Below, piece after piece: positions 1 to 10,033 of a stretch of DNA of 64,000 nt. This DNA is from Eutypa lata (Eukaryota; Ascomycota; Sordariomycetes; Xylariales; Diatrypaceae): assembly GCA_022661535.1 (NCBI GenBank), contig JAKULF010000018.1:496001-560000 (forward strand), in the 5' to 3' direction. The translations under genes were made by a program, and so were the position numbers. The notes under the pieces were generated by a model. It saw nothing but the letters and a program-made list of their open reading frames with translations, made no database searches and was not told where the DNA came from. Within the stretch, counting starts at the first letter, position 1. Every line of letters begins with the position of its first letter.

Positions 1-1274
1 TGCTGTAATGCCAACCGTATAATATTCAGTGCCTGAGCCCCAAGGTAAAGTGGAACTTTCAAGCGTTGAGCTTCCTCGATGACCGTTTGAAGCTGCTGCC
101 CGAGAGCTCCAAGTCCTTCGCTATCTGCCATCAGGTCTTGCCCACGATAGAGCTTCATCATTTCGGGCCCGATGGTTTGTAGTACCGTGCTCCCACCAGC
201 AGCGTTGATACATAAATCAAAGACTTGGTCTAGATCCAAGCCACACTTCTTAGCAAAAGATAACGATTCCGCGGCCGAACACAGATGAATGCCCTTCAGC
301 AGCGCCACCACCAAGTTCACCTTCGCCTCGTCGCTCTCGAACTGCCCCTGTACGGCACCAGCCTTATCCTTTCCCTCGGTATATATCCTGATCATTCCAC
401 TGTCGTCGTCGGGTCCATATCCGAGTCCTATGCCCGAGAAGTAGACCTGTTCGGCGGTGCTTGTCATAGGCGTAGGGAATCCGTAGCGCATCGCCTCGTT
501 CGTGATGATGCCCGTATCTTTCACGATGATGGTAAGTGCACTAGCGATGGGTTTGAATTCCGGCGCCGTCAGCATCCTCGGTAGCCTGTGCTCCAACATC
601 CACGCCCAGCCCTCCGATTTCAACACGGCCTGACTTGCCGTGGTGAGGTCCAACCCCAACCTCGCGGCGAAGCCCATTGCCTCGCTAGCACTCAAGATCT
701 GGTTCGCTGCTAACACCTGATGTACCATCTTCATGTTACTCCCGGCACCAATTCCACCTTTGACGATATATAGCTTCTGTTCATCGGCAAGCTCTTTCAG
801 GAGAAACTGCCCCTTTTCTATCGCAGAATCGGAGGCACCGGCCATGATTGACAGCGTGCCATCAGCCGCACGCGCCGCACCTCCTGATACTGGCGCGTCG
901 ACTAGGAATATGTCGTCTCGCCCAGCATCCACGAGCTGCTTTGCTAGACTTTGCACATATGCGCAAGGTACTGTAGAGCAGAGCAGGAGAGTGGATCCCT
1001 TGGGCAAGGCCGGGACAGCTGGGTTTGGTCCGTCTAGGAGAACTGCCTGAGCTTGTTGCGCAGTGGCAACCATGCAAACACAGTAGTTCTTGTTCTCGAC
1101 TGCTCCAGCTGGTGTTACGGCCGTGAGGCCACCTGCTTCCTTGAACCGATCGAGTGTCGGTTGCCAGACGTCGAAACCAGTTACTTCATACCCCTGTTTG
1201 ACCAGATGTGTGGCCATTCCGAAGCCCATGGCTCCTAGGCCGATGAAAGAAATGGACGGTTTTGATGACCCCAT
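1..1274 (-). CDS. L-threonate/3-hydroxyisobutyrate dehydrogenase-like protein, 3' end outside window
   Basis: NAD(P)-dependent oxidation of a short 3-hydroxyacid is the expected reaction; the family includes 3-hydroxyisobutyrate dehydrogenase and L-threonate dehydrogenase (LtnD). I translated 424 codons from ATG 1274 to the left edge without a stop. Residues 11-17 are the dinucleotide fold IGLGAMG, residues 126-132 the substrate motif DAPVSGG, and Lys182 in GAGSNMKMVHQ is the expected catalytic lysine. After the usual all-helical domain (about 170-290) a second, similar helical segment follows (about residues 310-410, with AGGSTVLQ), so the protein is longer than a standard 300-residue enzyme. 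The start is chosen because the Rossmann fold begins eight residues later. It is transcribed divergently from the aldolase at 2198, which suggests co-regulation in a four-carbon sugar-acid pathway. Family confident; substrate inferred from neighbours. Confidence 0.85.
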   Translation of the reverse strand, partial: MGSSKPSISFIGLGAMGFGMATHLVKQGYEVTGFDVWQPTLDRFKEAGGLTAVTPAGAVENKNYCVCMVATAQQAQAVLLDGPNPAVPALPKGSTLLLCSTVPCAYVQSLAKQLVDAGRDDIFLVDAPVSGGAARAADGTLSIMAGASDSAIEKGQFLLKELADEQKLYIVKGGIGAGSNMKMVHQVLAANQILSASEAMGFAARLGLDLTTASQAVLKSEGWAWMLEHRLPRMLTAPEFKPIASALTIIVKDTGIITNEAMRYGFPTPMTSTAEQVYFSGIGLGYGPDDDSGMIRIYTEGKDKAGAVQGQFESDEAKVNLVVALLKGIHLCSAAESLSFAKKCGLDLDQVFDLCINAAGGSTVLQTIGPEMMKLYRGQDLMADSEGLGALGQQLQTVIEEAQRLKVPLYLGAQALNIIRLALQ

Positions 1275-2197
1275 ATTGGCGCGATTCTTGATTGACGATG
1301 TGATATCCTACAGTATATTCTTGATTCAAAGCCCAGAGTATCAATCATAAGCGTTAGATCATTTCCAGCATTCCAAGGGACCATCCCCTTTTCAAGGGCC
1401 CCCTCAATCACTTACAGCATGTCATTTGATCCCAAACCCGTCTCTCATATCGCTCCGGTATAGCAAACCCTGATATCTTGACAGGTACCGAATGGTCAAC
1501 CCATTTACCCGTATAGAAACCCAATTACGAGACTATCGGTTAAAGATTTCCCGAACTCAGCGATCTCGGGGGCTCCATCGATGGATACCCAACCCCACCC
1601 CCGCTATGTCATCAACTAGCTATCATAGATTATATCCACTTGGTGGTTTTTACCCCTCGCCATGATCCCCGATGGATGAATGCCTGTCTGCGACGGGATG
1701 GAGCTCCACATGCTAGACGTTGGGTCCTGGTTTGAATGATTTATTCCCGAATGCATCCGAATTATTCCTGTATGGGTTGGAACCTTTCGGAAAGATTCAG
1801 AACCTTTCAAGTATACTGGCCTTAGTAAATAGGTCCATGCGATACTTCGTGGTTCGGAAAGATTCGTGCTTAGCGTGAATGAATCTTAACCTCGGAGTGT
1901 TTCCGATCCTTCATGAATAGTCCCGGATTACAGAAACCTTTGAACAGACGTACCGGTCCCAGCCGGTTGCATAAGCCGATCATTGGTCTTCGGCGGAGCT
2001 CTGGAGCGGCTGAAACGTAATTCATCTTATAGACGTGCCATTACCAATCCAACAAGTCTCAAAGCTAGGATTCGAGCTCATATTGTGTCTTTCTCTAATC
2101 TACCATTAACTTACAACGTTAACCACCAACCATTTCAACGTCCTTGCTTAATCTAGCTTAGCCTATCACTCCATCATTAATCCCGACATATACCAAG
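1275..2197. promoter_or_regulatory. Divergent intergenic region between dehydrogenase and aldolase
   Basis: This 923-bp stretch separates the start codons of two outward-facing catabolic genes and should hold both promoters. CT-rich and AC-rich leader-like sequence (about 2085-2195) precedes the aldolase start, typical of fungal 5' leaders. I see no credible open reading frame with fungal codon use and no clear binding motif. Confidence 0.5.
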
Positions 2198-3064
2198 ATG
2201 GTTCGGCCGGATCTCTCCAAGAACCGCTCCATGGCGATTCTCAACGCGGCCCGCGATGGCGGTTACGCCGTGCCGGGAATGTGCTGCTACAACATTGAGT
2301 CGATCATCGCAACTGTTCGTGCCGCAGAGGCCGCCCGGTCACCTGCCATGGTTCTTCTATTTCCCTGGGCCATCGAATACGCGGGAGACTCTCTCGTACA
2401 TGCCGCCGCAAACGCCGCTCACAGCGCGTCCGTGCCTGTAAGCCTACATCTAGATCATGCGCAGAAGCCCGAACTTGTTCGTCGAGCCGCAGACATCCCC
2501 GACGGTTTCGACTCCATCATGTGCGACATGAGTCATTATGAGAAAGAGGAGAACCTGGCCCTGACGCGAGAGTTGGTCGCGTACTGCCATGAACGAGGCA
2601 TCGCTACCGAGGCGGAACCCGGTCGCATTGAAGGAGGCGAAGACGGTGTCGCAGAAACCGTAGACCTCGAAGCCGTGTTGACGACCCCGGAACAAGCCCA
2701 GGAGTTCGTCGACACGGGGATTGAGATGCTAGCTCCCGCATTCGGCAACGTACATGGCGAATACGGTCCTCGTGGCATCCAGCTCGAGTACGAACGTCTC
2801 GAAGGCATCAACAAGGCGGTTGGGGATAAGGTGCGCCTGGTGCTGCACGGCGCAGATCCGTTCACGAAGGAGATCTTCGAAAGGTGCATCAAGGCCGGTG
2901 TGTCCAAGGTCAACATCAACAAGGGCATGAATAAGCACTATGCTGCTGTCCAGGAGGAGATGAAAGGCAAGCCACTTACGAGTGTCATCGAGGCCGGGAC
3001 GGACAGGATGCAGAAGGCGATTGAGGAGTATATGAGACAACTTGGTAGTGCTGGAAAGGCGTAG
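2198..3064 (+). CDS. Class II ketose-bisphosphate aldolase family protein
   Basis: A single-exon protein of 288 residues, the usual length for zinc-dependent class II fructose/tagatose-bisphosphate aldolases, which reversibly split ketose phosphates to dihydroxyacetone phosphate plus an aldehyde. Visible motifs in order are LHLDHAQ (residues 83-89; Asp86 catalytic, His87 zinc), EAEPGRIEGGEDG (138-150), FGNVHGEYG (182-190; His186 zinc), VLHGADPF (215-222; His217 zinc, GAD at the phosphate loop) and KVNINKGMN (237-245). All metal ligands are present, so it should be active. The start ATG lies at the beginning of the conserved helix and follows a clean leader. Fungal and plant relatives are often fused to threonate-dehydrogenase-like domains; here that partner is the separate divergent gene at 1-1274. 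The true substrate is probably a four- to six-carbon ketose phosphate, but this is inference. Confidence 0.9.
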   Translation: MVRPDLSKNRSMAILNAARDGGYAVPGMCCYNIESIIATVRAAEAARSPAMVLLFPWAIEYAGDSLVHAAANAAHSASVPVSLHLDHAQKPELVRRAADIPDGFDSIMCDMSHYEKEENLALTRELVAYCHERGIATEAEPGRIEGGEDGVAETVDLEAVLTTPEQAQEFVDTGIEMLAPAFGNVHGEYGPRGIQLEYERLEGINKAVGDKVRLVLHGADPFTKEIFERCIKAGVSKVNINKGMNKHYAAVQEEMKGKPLTSVIEAGTDRMQKAIEEYMRQLGSAGKA

Positions 3065-3369
3065 TCTTCTGTCTGGTAGACAACATAATCGAGCTCTTTG
3101 ACAGGAAAATACGACGTAGTTCTATATCACACGGTTCTAGAAGTACAGTCCGACACTCAAAACTCTCAAAAACACATCATGCATTTTGATCGGGATAGAA
3201 CACAGTTAGATTGGGACTTTTGATCATTAATTTTTATTAGAGGCAGTAAGATGAATCGATGATCCCGTGGCGCCACTCCATCGCGGTTCGCCACGAGCAT
3301 TCAAAAACACTAGCACCATACAATATACAGGATATCCAGCAATCAACACCCATAATCGATAGTTACTTA
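3065..3369. other. Short convergent 3' spacer
   Basis: This 305-bp spacer lies between the converging 3' ends of the aldolase and kinase genes. It holds AT-rich 3' untranslated sequence (for example 3225-3240) and no gene. Confidence 0.5.
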
Positions 3370-5142
3370 TTACAATCCCTGCATCAACCCCTTAATAGCA
3401 ACCATAGCACCCCACGCTCCCGGATCAGGGGGAAGTTCCTTATCCGTGTCCGCACCGGTGCCAACATAGGTAGCTCTGCCTAATCTAGGCTTCATCCTCT
3501 TAGTAGCCTCAGCCCCGTCGATCGCAGCCTTTAATCCACCCTCGAAGCCTCCCGAAGTGATCCCCTCCGCGAACGGGATCAACGTGTCCATCACCGTCCT
3601 ATCGCCCACCTTCGCAGGCGTGTATCTACGCAGGTTCACCAGCGACGTATTCAGTGCCTTAGCCCACAATTGGGGGATCCCCTCGCTCTGCGCCAGCGCG
3701 ACATTATCCTGCAGCGCCGTCCGCATCGCCACGAAGAAGATACCGAGGACGCCGCCCAGCGTGCCGCCCATCTTGCCCTCGAGAATCTCCTCTACCTCCT
3801 GAAGAAGAGCGACGGTAGAACCACTCTTGGCGAGACCGTCATCGAGCGCAGCCAACACGTGGTTCGCGCCCGTCTTGAGCGTCTCGCCGCAGTCGCCGTC
3901 GCCCATCACGGTATCCCACCTCGTCAGGTCGGGCTCTGCGACGATGAGGGCCTGACACGCGTCGCGCACCATCTTCTCCAGCCTCTCCGGGGCGATCTTG
4001 AGATCCTTGGTGTCGTCCACCGTCTTGTGCGGCTGCGGGATCTCCGGCACGATCTGCTCCCGCCTCGGCCGCCGGTTTTGCGATTGTGCGCCGCTGAGGG
4101 ACTCCCAGTGGGTGTTGGTCTTGGCGTCGAAGAACCCCTTGATGTCCTCGGCGCTGTAGGCGCAGTTCTTCGCAGCTGCTGTGACGTTGATGACGGACAC
4201 GGAGAAGGCCGGCGCGTTCAGTGATGTCTCTAGGAAGCCCGCGGCGATGCGCACGGGTGCGAGGTTCCAGCTGTCCTGGAGCTGCTCGAGGAGCTCGTCT
4301 AGTAAGGCGCCCATCTCAAGGTGCGACATGCCGCCGAAGTTGCTGAGAAGCAGGATGGTCTCGTCGCCTGGTTCGAAATGAACGTACCCTCGCTCGGGAT
4401 CCGTCTCATCCAGAAGGTACGTCAAGATCTGCTTGACGAGATCTTCTGGGCTTGGAGGTGGGGACAACTTCTTGTAACCAGGCTCGTTATGAGGACCAGT
4501 ACCGATCTCTATCTCATCGGCGCTTAGAGTCGCGTGCTCTGTCCGACCGGGCACGTGGCAGTGGTCTAGCGTAGCGGCGATGGAGGCGATCTGCTGCGAG
4601 AAGGCCACGCCGAGGTCGTAAACCTGGTCGAGCGACCCACCCGCCCCAGCGGCCCCGCCCAGCACTTTCAGGACCCCGAGCTGACCTGCTAGACCGCGGC
4701 GACCGACGAGGCTACCCTTCTTGCCCAGCGACACATCGTCGCCGCAGATAATCATCCTGGACTTATGCCCTCGGGCGTTGGCTTTCTCGTTGGCCAGACC
4801 GAAGTGCAGACAGTCGCCGGTGTAGTTGGTGATGACCAGGATGGCGCCCGCGTCCGAGGGGACTGCCTCGATGCCGGCTAGGATTTGCTTCGTGCTGGGC
4901 GATGCGAAGATGTCGCCTTGCACGGATGAGGCGAGTAAGTTCTTGCCGACGTAACCAGACCACGCTGGCTCGTGGCCAGATCCGCCTCCGCTGATGATGG
5001 AAACTTTGGACTTGTCGTAGGTTGTGTCGAACACCACACGGTTGGGCTCGTCTAGACTGAGAGAAGGGTTGTAGGCGATGATACCGCGAAGGGCTTTGTT
5101 AACAAGTCCATCAGAGGACTTAAAGAGATGTCTTTCTGACAT
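3370..5142 (-). CDS. Dihydroxyacetone/erythrulose kinase (DhaK-DhaL, ATP-dependent)
   Basis: A 590-residue single-exon kinase in the two-domain form used by eukaryotic dihydroxyacetone kinases and yeast erythrulose kinase. The DhaK domain spans roughly residues 1-340: SGGGSGHEPAWSGYVG (51-66) and NYTGD (106-110) form the substrate pocket, and His218 in GTGPHNEPG is at the position of the covalent substrate histidine (usual form GxGIHNEPG, so Ile is replaced by Pro). The DhaL domain (about 385-590) has the magnesium-binding motif MGDGDCGETLKTG and the later GGTLGG and GDRTMVDT-like blocks. It would phosphorylate dihydroxyacetone or erythrulose in the cytosol. Its neighbours, an RpiB-like and a TIM-like isomerase, match the Yarrowia EYK1/EYI1/EYI2 set, so L-erythrulose is my preferred substrate. 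It is divergent from the isomerase at 5977. Confidence 0.92.
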   Translation of the reverse strand: MSERHLFKSSDGLVNKALRGIIAYNPSLSLDEPNRVVFDTTYDKSKVSIISGGGSGHEPAWSGYVGKNLLASSVQGDIFASPSTKQILAGIEAVPSDAGAILVITNYTGDCLHFGLANEKANARGHKSRMIICGDDVSLGKKGSLVGRRGLAGQLGVLKVLGGAAGAGGSLDQVYDLGVAFSQQIASIAATLDHCHVPGRTEHATLSADEIEIGTGPHNEPGYKKLSPPPSPEDLVKQILTYLLDETDPERGYVHFEPGDETILLLSNFGGMSHLEMGALLDELLEQLQDSWNLAPVRIAAGFLETSLNAPAFSVSVINVTAAAKNCAYSAEDIKGFFDAKTNTHWESLSGAQSQNRRPRREQIVPEIPQPHKTVDDTKDLKIAPERLEKMVRDACQALIVAEPDLTRWDTVMGDGDCGETLKTGANHVLAALDDGLAKSGSTVALLQEVEEILEGKMGGTLGGVLGIFFVAMRTALQDNVALAQSEGIPQLWAKALNTSLVNLRRYTPAKVGDRTVMDTLIPFAEGITSGGFEGGLKAAIDGAEATKRMKPRLGRATYVGTGADTDKELPPDPGAWGAMVAIKGLMQGL

Positions 5143-5976
5143 TATGGATTAGGTATTAGGTATGTGTAGATAGATCAGTGAAAATGAGGGTGAGAATGTG
5201 TGTTGAGTAGGTCTTCTGCTCTGGTTTATGCTCCGAGTATGCTCTGAGCCGTGTTTCCAGAAGCTGGTGTTGCTCGATGCTTTTATCAACCTGATTTCAA
5301 ATCTCACGATGCATGCAGGGAAAGCTTCAGAGGAGTTTCAGAGGAGCTCTCGGAGGACACGCGTACGAAAGTATAGAAACCGGGGTTGGGATCGGCGTCG
5401 GTGAGCCTCAACACGCATGATCTCGTTACGAGGTTCCTAGATTCTAGACGTGGGTGGGAATTACGGAACCCCAAGAGGGCTCTAAAATATTCTTTCTGTT
5501 CACGAGACACGATTCTCGGAGTGCGCTATCGAGCATGGTCCATCTCTCATACCCATGTCTATGTCCAGTTGGGAAAGTTCAATGCCCCGCTTCCCCATTG
5601 AATAGACCCGGCTCGGCCCCTCCACCGACCAGTGGGGGATTTAAGTTCCATACCGTCTATAGGATCGGGGAATCAGCGAAGAGAGGGGCAAGGGGCGGAG
5701 AGGTAAGGAGAGGTGGAGTAAAAAGGATATTTACCCCTGGGTTACCCAATTTGGCAACCCGACAGTTACTATACTCCACACGTGTACAACCTGACAACTC
5801 GAAGGTCTTAGACGTGGACGTGGACATGATGCAATGAATCCGTCTATCGGCTGAGAACTTTTTTTGGTCAACCGGTATTGTAAAGAGCGGCTCGTTTCAG
5901 AAGCGATTTTTTCAGAATTTCCCATTTCATCCTTCCATCGAGAAACCGAAGCGCTTACTCAGAAAGAGTATCGAAA
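5143..5976. promoter_or_regulatory. Divergent promoter with CreA-type sites
   Basis: This 834-bp region lies between the outward-facing kinase and RpiB-like genes. Four matches to the carbon-repressor CreA/Cre-1 consensus SYGGRG lie within 100 bp: CTCCAC 5620-5625 (reverse), GTGGGG 5632-5637, GCGGAG 5695-5700 and GTGGAG 5713-5718. Closely paired sites are the functional arrangement known for CreA. The consensus is short, so chance matches are possible. Confidence 0.35.
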
Positions 5977-6550
5977 ATGTCTTCCCCGAAGTGGAAAATT
6001 GCGATGGCTTGCGATGTAAGTGACATGAGGAAAAGTACATCCGAACATCCTCTTAGGTACGATACCTACAAACTTATAACGGCGTGCTAATATTGGGTTG
6101 TTTCTACGTACTCAAAAGGACGCTGGCGTCAATTACAAGAACAAAATCAAGGCCGATTTCGAAGCTGACCCCCGCGTCGAGTCTGTCACAGACGTTGGAA
6201 GTCTCTCGACGGACGACAAGACACCGTATCCTCTCCGTGCTGCCGATGCCGCAAGATTAGTGGCGGAAGGGAAGTGCGATAGGGCGCTTCTCATCTGCGG
6301 GACGGGTCTCGGTGTCGCCATCTCGGCCAACAAAATTAAGGGGGTCCGCGCGGTGACGGCGCACGACAGCTTCTCGGTTGAGCGAGCGGTACTCAGCAAT
6401 AATGCACAAGTGCTGTGCATGGGTGAGAGGGTGATTGGCTTGGAGCTGGCTCGCAGACTAGCCAAGGAGTGGCTTGGGTATGTCTTTGATACTCAGAGCG
6501 CTAGTGCAGCCAAAGTAGCTGCTATTACGGAATTGGAGAAAGAATTATGA
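5977..6550 (+). CDS. RpiB/LacAB-family sugar-phosphate isomerase (erythrulose-4-phosphate isomerase-like)
   Basis: Two exons, 5977-6015 and 6119-6550, encode 156 residues, normal for RpiB. The 103-bp intron has donor GTAAGT, a GCTAAT branch site and acceptor AAG; splicing joins ACD to DAG and restores the conserved N-terminal strand. The phosphate-binding and catalytic segment is [14 protein letters not shown] (72-85) with the catalytic Cys73, followed by AHD (94-96) and [10 protein letters not shown] (106-115). The usual N-terminal SDHAG motif reads CDDAG, replacing the phosphate-contacting His by Asp. Family enzymes interconvert aldose and ketose phosphates through an enediol. Because it sits with an erythrulose-kinase-like gene and a TIM-like gene, the likely reaction is D-erythrulose 4-phosphate to D-erythrose 4-phosphate, as for Yarrowia EYI2. 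Ribose-5-phosphate isomerase is the alternative. Confidence 0.88.
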
Positions 6551-7350
6551 ATGTCTTAATGGGTTTCATCACGACAGCTCTAAAACAACTTAAATGTTAG
6601 GGGATAATTGGGAAACCCATTGCTGCTGTACATATGACCCTGCATTGAGTCTAGGAATAAAGGGGGTCCCTGATCCTCAGTTGTGATGCTATTCGCAACC
6701 TTCAACCTTGAGGATCGTATCACTCTTAGAGCTTTGTCCCATCTGACCCATCTAACCCATCCCATACGTATTCCAGACCGCAATGACCTTCTTGGTCAAA
6801 TCCACTATGTTGCACAGCACACTATTATTAGATTAAGTTTATTTATTATTGCTGTGAGCGGAGTGGGGTGATACATCATGGCACACTGACTTAAGAGCCA
6901 TAGCTCTTCCACATATTGTAGTATCGAGGGCTTTCTTCATGAAGACTATCCTCGTCAATTAGAAAAGACATAACAAGTCTGAAACCCGAATGAAGTCTTA
7001 TATAGATGACCGGCGCTCTCTAGCTTCATTTAGACTTCATCCATCATCCTCTCATCATCCTCTAGTTAACGAAAAACCCCACAATGACCCATGGAGTTGG
7101 GTATGGAGAAAACTGGAGCACAATACCGATCGACAGAGACGATATATTAAGACTCGAGCTATCCACACCATCGGTTCAACCTTCGTGGACGCTAGAGTAT
7201 AATCAGTTAATATCGCACATCAGTTCTATTGTCTGAATAGCTTCAAATTGGTTGAGGTTGTCTACCTATTTCAAATTCATCTCAAAACAGCGTCACATCT
7301 CCATCTCGTCCAGTGACTATCTTTCAATCGACATAAAACATCCGCCCACA
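6551..7350. other. Intergenic region upstream of TIM-like gene
   Basis: 800 bp between the tandem RpiB-like and TIM-like genes. A CT/CA-rich leader (about 7030-7350) precedes the TIM-like start. The reading frame of the TIM-like gene is open upstream to 7252, but I treat this as untranslated because the conserved barrel begins right after ATG 7351. Nothing else is recognisable. Confidence 0.4.
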
Positions 7351-8250
7351 ATGGCACCTCCCATTACCCCGCCACCACGGCGCAGAATCGTCGGCGTATC
7401 CACCAAAATGTACTTCTCCTATTCGCAAACCCATTCCTACATCGCCTCGGTACTCGAGCACCTCTCACTAACATCATCACCCCCTTCTCAAACCCCCGCT
7501 CTCCCCTCATCGTTACCATCACCATCCTCCCTCCCTACCAACATCGACATATTTATAGTCCCCGACCACATCAGCCTCGTCTCTTCCATCGCACAACTAA
7601 AGCACACCCCCATCCTCCCCGGCGCCCAGGACTCCCACCATGAAGATCGCGGCGCCTACACGGGTTTCACCTCCCCCGCGGTCCTCGCCGAGGTCGGGTG
7701 CCGCATCGTCGAACTCGGGCACGCGGAGCGCCGACGCCTCCTAGGCGAGACTGACACCGATGCGGCAAGCAAGGCAGCTGCTGCCGTGAGGAACGGGATG
7801 GTACCTTTGGTGTGTATTGGGGAGCGCACGCATAACTCCTCTTCATCATCGAATTCCGGAGTCGAGGGGAAAGACTTAAAGGCAGAAAATGAAAATGAGA
7901 TGATCGCAACAGCCATCGCAGAGGTCCAACCGCAAGTCGAGGCGGTACTCTCGGCGATCCCAGACGACGCCGACATCATCCTCGCGTACGAGCCCGTGTG
8001 GGCGATTGGGGCACCCGCGCCGGCGGCCGCGGAGCACGTCGTTGGCGTGGTGAGGGGCATTCGGGAGCTGGATTGCGTTAGGAGGCGCGGGGACGGCGCT
8101 ACGAGGACGCGGATTTTGTATGGTGGGAGTGCGGGACCGGGTCTATTTGCGAAACTGAAGGACGGTGGGATTGATGGCTTGTTTTTGGGTAGGTTTGCGC
8201 ATGATCCGGAACAGTTTGTGAGGACTATTAGGGAGGTTGCTGAAGCGTGA
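7351..8250 (+). CDS. Triosephosphate isomerase-family protein (erythrulose-1-phosphate isomerase-like)
   Basis: A single-exon protein of 299 residues with a TIM barrel. The three catalytic positions are visible: Lys19 in VSTKMYF, His124 in ELGHAERR and Glu214 in AYEPVWAIG; the phosphate loop YGGSAGPG and the C-terminal GLFLGRFAHDP are also present. It differs from housekeeping TIM in the N-terminal motif (STKMY instead of a canonical NxK context) and in two low-complexity inserts (residues 41-64, rich in Ser/Pro, and 162-181, Ser/Glu-rich). A divergent TIM beside a DhaK-type kinase and an RpiB-like isomerase is the signature of erythrulose phosphate isomerisation (LerI in mycobacteria, EYI1 in Yarrowia). 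I therefore expect L-erythrulose 1-phosphate to D-erythrulose 4-phosphate. ATG 7351 has the good context CACAATGGC. Confidence 0.88.
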   Translation: MAPPITPPPRRRIVGVSTKMYFSYSQTHSYIASVLEHLSLTSSPPSQTPALPSSLPSPSSLPTNIDIFIVPDHISLVSSIAQLKHTPILPGAQDSHHEDRGAYTGFTSPAVLAEVGCRIVELGHAERRRLLGETDTDAASKAAAAVRNGMVPLVCIGERTHNSSSSSNSGVEGKDLKAENENEMIATAIAEVQPQVEAVLSAIPDDADIILAYEPVWAIGAPAPAAAEHVVGVVRGIRELDCVRRRGDGATRTRILYGGSAGPGLFAKLKDGGIDGLFLGRFAHDPEQFVRTIREVAEA

Positions 8251-8954
8251 GTGAGCGTGAGAAAAGGGATAAGGGGGGAAATGAGGGTTCCTAGTGTAGT
8301 TCAGCACAGAGGACAGATAGAACAGAGTGGACTGATCTTGATGTGTGATTATATCAACTCGACTCCCTCCTCAGTGGGCCGTTTAATGGTAAGATCGTGC
8401 TCTGCTCTTACTACTATTGCAATGATGACTGCGTACATTCTCAAGAGCCGCCGCTGCTTGCATCTAATGGTAGGATGGTGTCAGAGTCCATACTAAAAAT
8501 AGGCGTTAATGCTATTGAGGCCCCTGGATGAGTGCTCATGACATTAAACATTGGCCATGTTCGTATACGTTCATTCTCCTGTCCGAAAACCCCTATCTTC
8601 TTGGGAAGGTGTAAGTAGTGAGTCAAGAACAATATTTATGATAAGTCAGCATGTCATCTGCGTAAGCTTGCTTCCACGATCCTCGGGAAGCAAATACCGA
8701 AGGTCCAATGAAGGCTGAGGTATGTATACATAAGGCGAAAAAGAGCAATGGTTCAGTTCTCAATGGATGGGCTTCTGTCTGCTAGTCAGACTTTGAATTG
8801 AGTTATATTTATATGATTCTTCTTGGACATCTAATAGATAATATCGATGGTGATCCAACTCGGCTGCTCAACTATAGTTAAAACCATTGCTCAAGCCTGC
8901 CATAACAAGGAAATCATTCCAGGTGCCATTGCCATACGTAATACTTAGAAGTAA
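8251..8954. other. Convergent intergenic spacer
   Basis: 704 bp between the 3' ends of the TIM-like and F-box genes. It contains AT-rich 3' untranslated sequence (for example 8805-8850) and no supportable gene. Confidence 0.4.
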
Positions 8955-9998
8955 TCAGTAGTAGTCCATCGCAGTCTTATCGGTCCCCTCAATTGTGCAA
9001 TTCGACGGGATCCCGTACCTCAGCTTATCGCGGGCAACCCACAGCCGGAACGCCCAGTCGACTTGGAGGCCCTCCACCGGCGCATATCGGACTGGTCTCC
9101 TGACCGACGCCTCTCCCCGCCTCCTCAGTCGGAACCGTCCCCAGCCGTCGGCGTCGTCCACCTCGTCGTCCGGCTCGTGCGCAAAGACGATGCGCGTCCT
9201 GTCTTCCTGCAGGTCCTCGAGTCGCAGGTCCCTTAGCCGCGAACCAGCCCGCGTCGTAAGCCAGTCGAAAACCTCCCGGAAGCTCGCGCCGCCGCCAGAG
9301 GGGCTTCGCTTGACGGTGACGCCGTTCATCTCGACCGCCCGCAGACCCGGGGACGCCCGGACGAAGCCCAGCAGGTCGCCCCCGCCGACGATGATGCCCT
9401 GCAGGCTGCACCGGGTCAGGTTCCCCAGCGCACCGCGCGCGCGGGTCTGCCGGAACCAGCCGGCCTCTGGCGATTTTCCCATCCCGTGGGGTAAGATTAT
9501 GTACCGGTGGATCTTGAGGTCGTCGACGGAGCGGAAGGCGGCGAGGAACCGCGCGAACCCCTCGTCCCGCGGTGGCCATGGCTCTTCCGGCACGGTCGAC
9601 GACGATCCCGACTCGGACTCGGACTCTATCGTCAGCGCCCTCCCCCGCTCCCGCGAGATGCTGACGTGAAGCCGTCGGATGTTACCGATGGAAGGGGAGC
9701 ATTGCCGCAGTAGCTCGTCTAGGTCGTCGCGCCAGAAGTTAGCCACCGATAGACTGCAGCAGTACGGCCGGGTGAAGAGGTCCAGGGCGGCAAGGTTCAG
9801 GCCACCGCTGCGGCGCAGAGCGTCGAGGGTCAGGTGGAACATCCCGCTCGCTGCCATCCAGATGTCTACCCATCCGCTCGTGAGCTTCCCGACCGCTCTC
9901 CCGTCGACGGTGAGGCCCAGCGATAGCAGACCCCGGTGCTCGCTGTTGGCGTTGAGGTTGCGCATTGCCTCGGCTAGTAGTGCCGTTATCGATGCCCT

Positions 9999-10033
<35 letters not shown>

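Noticed and set aside
7252..7350. In-frame upstream extension of the TIM-like gene
   Set aside because: It has no ATG at its start, the barrel begins after ATG 7351, and the upstream stretch has leader-like composition.
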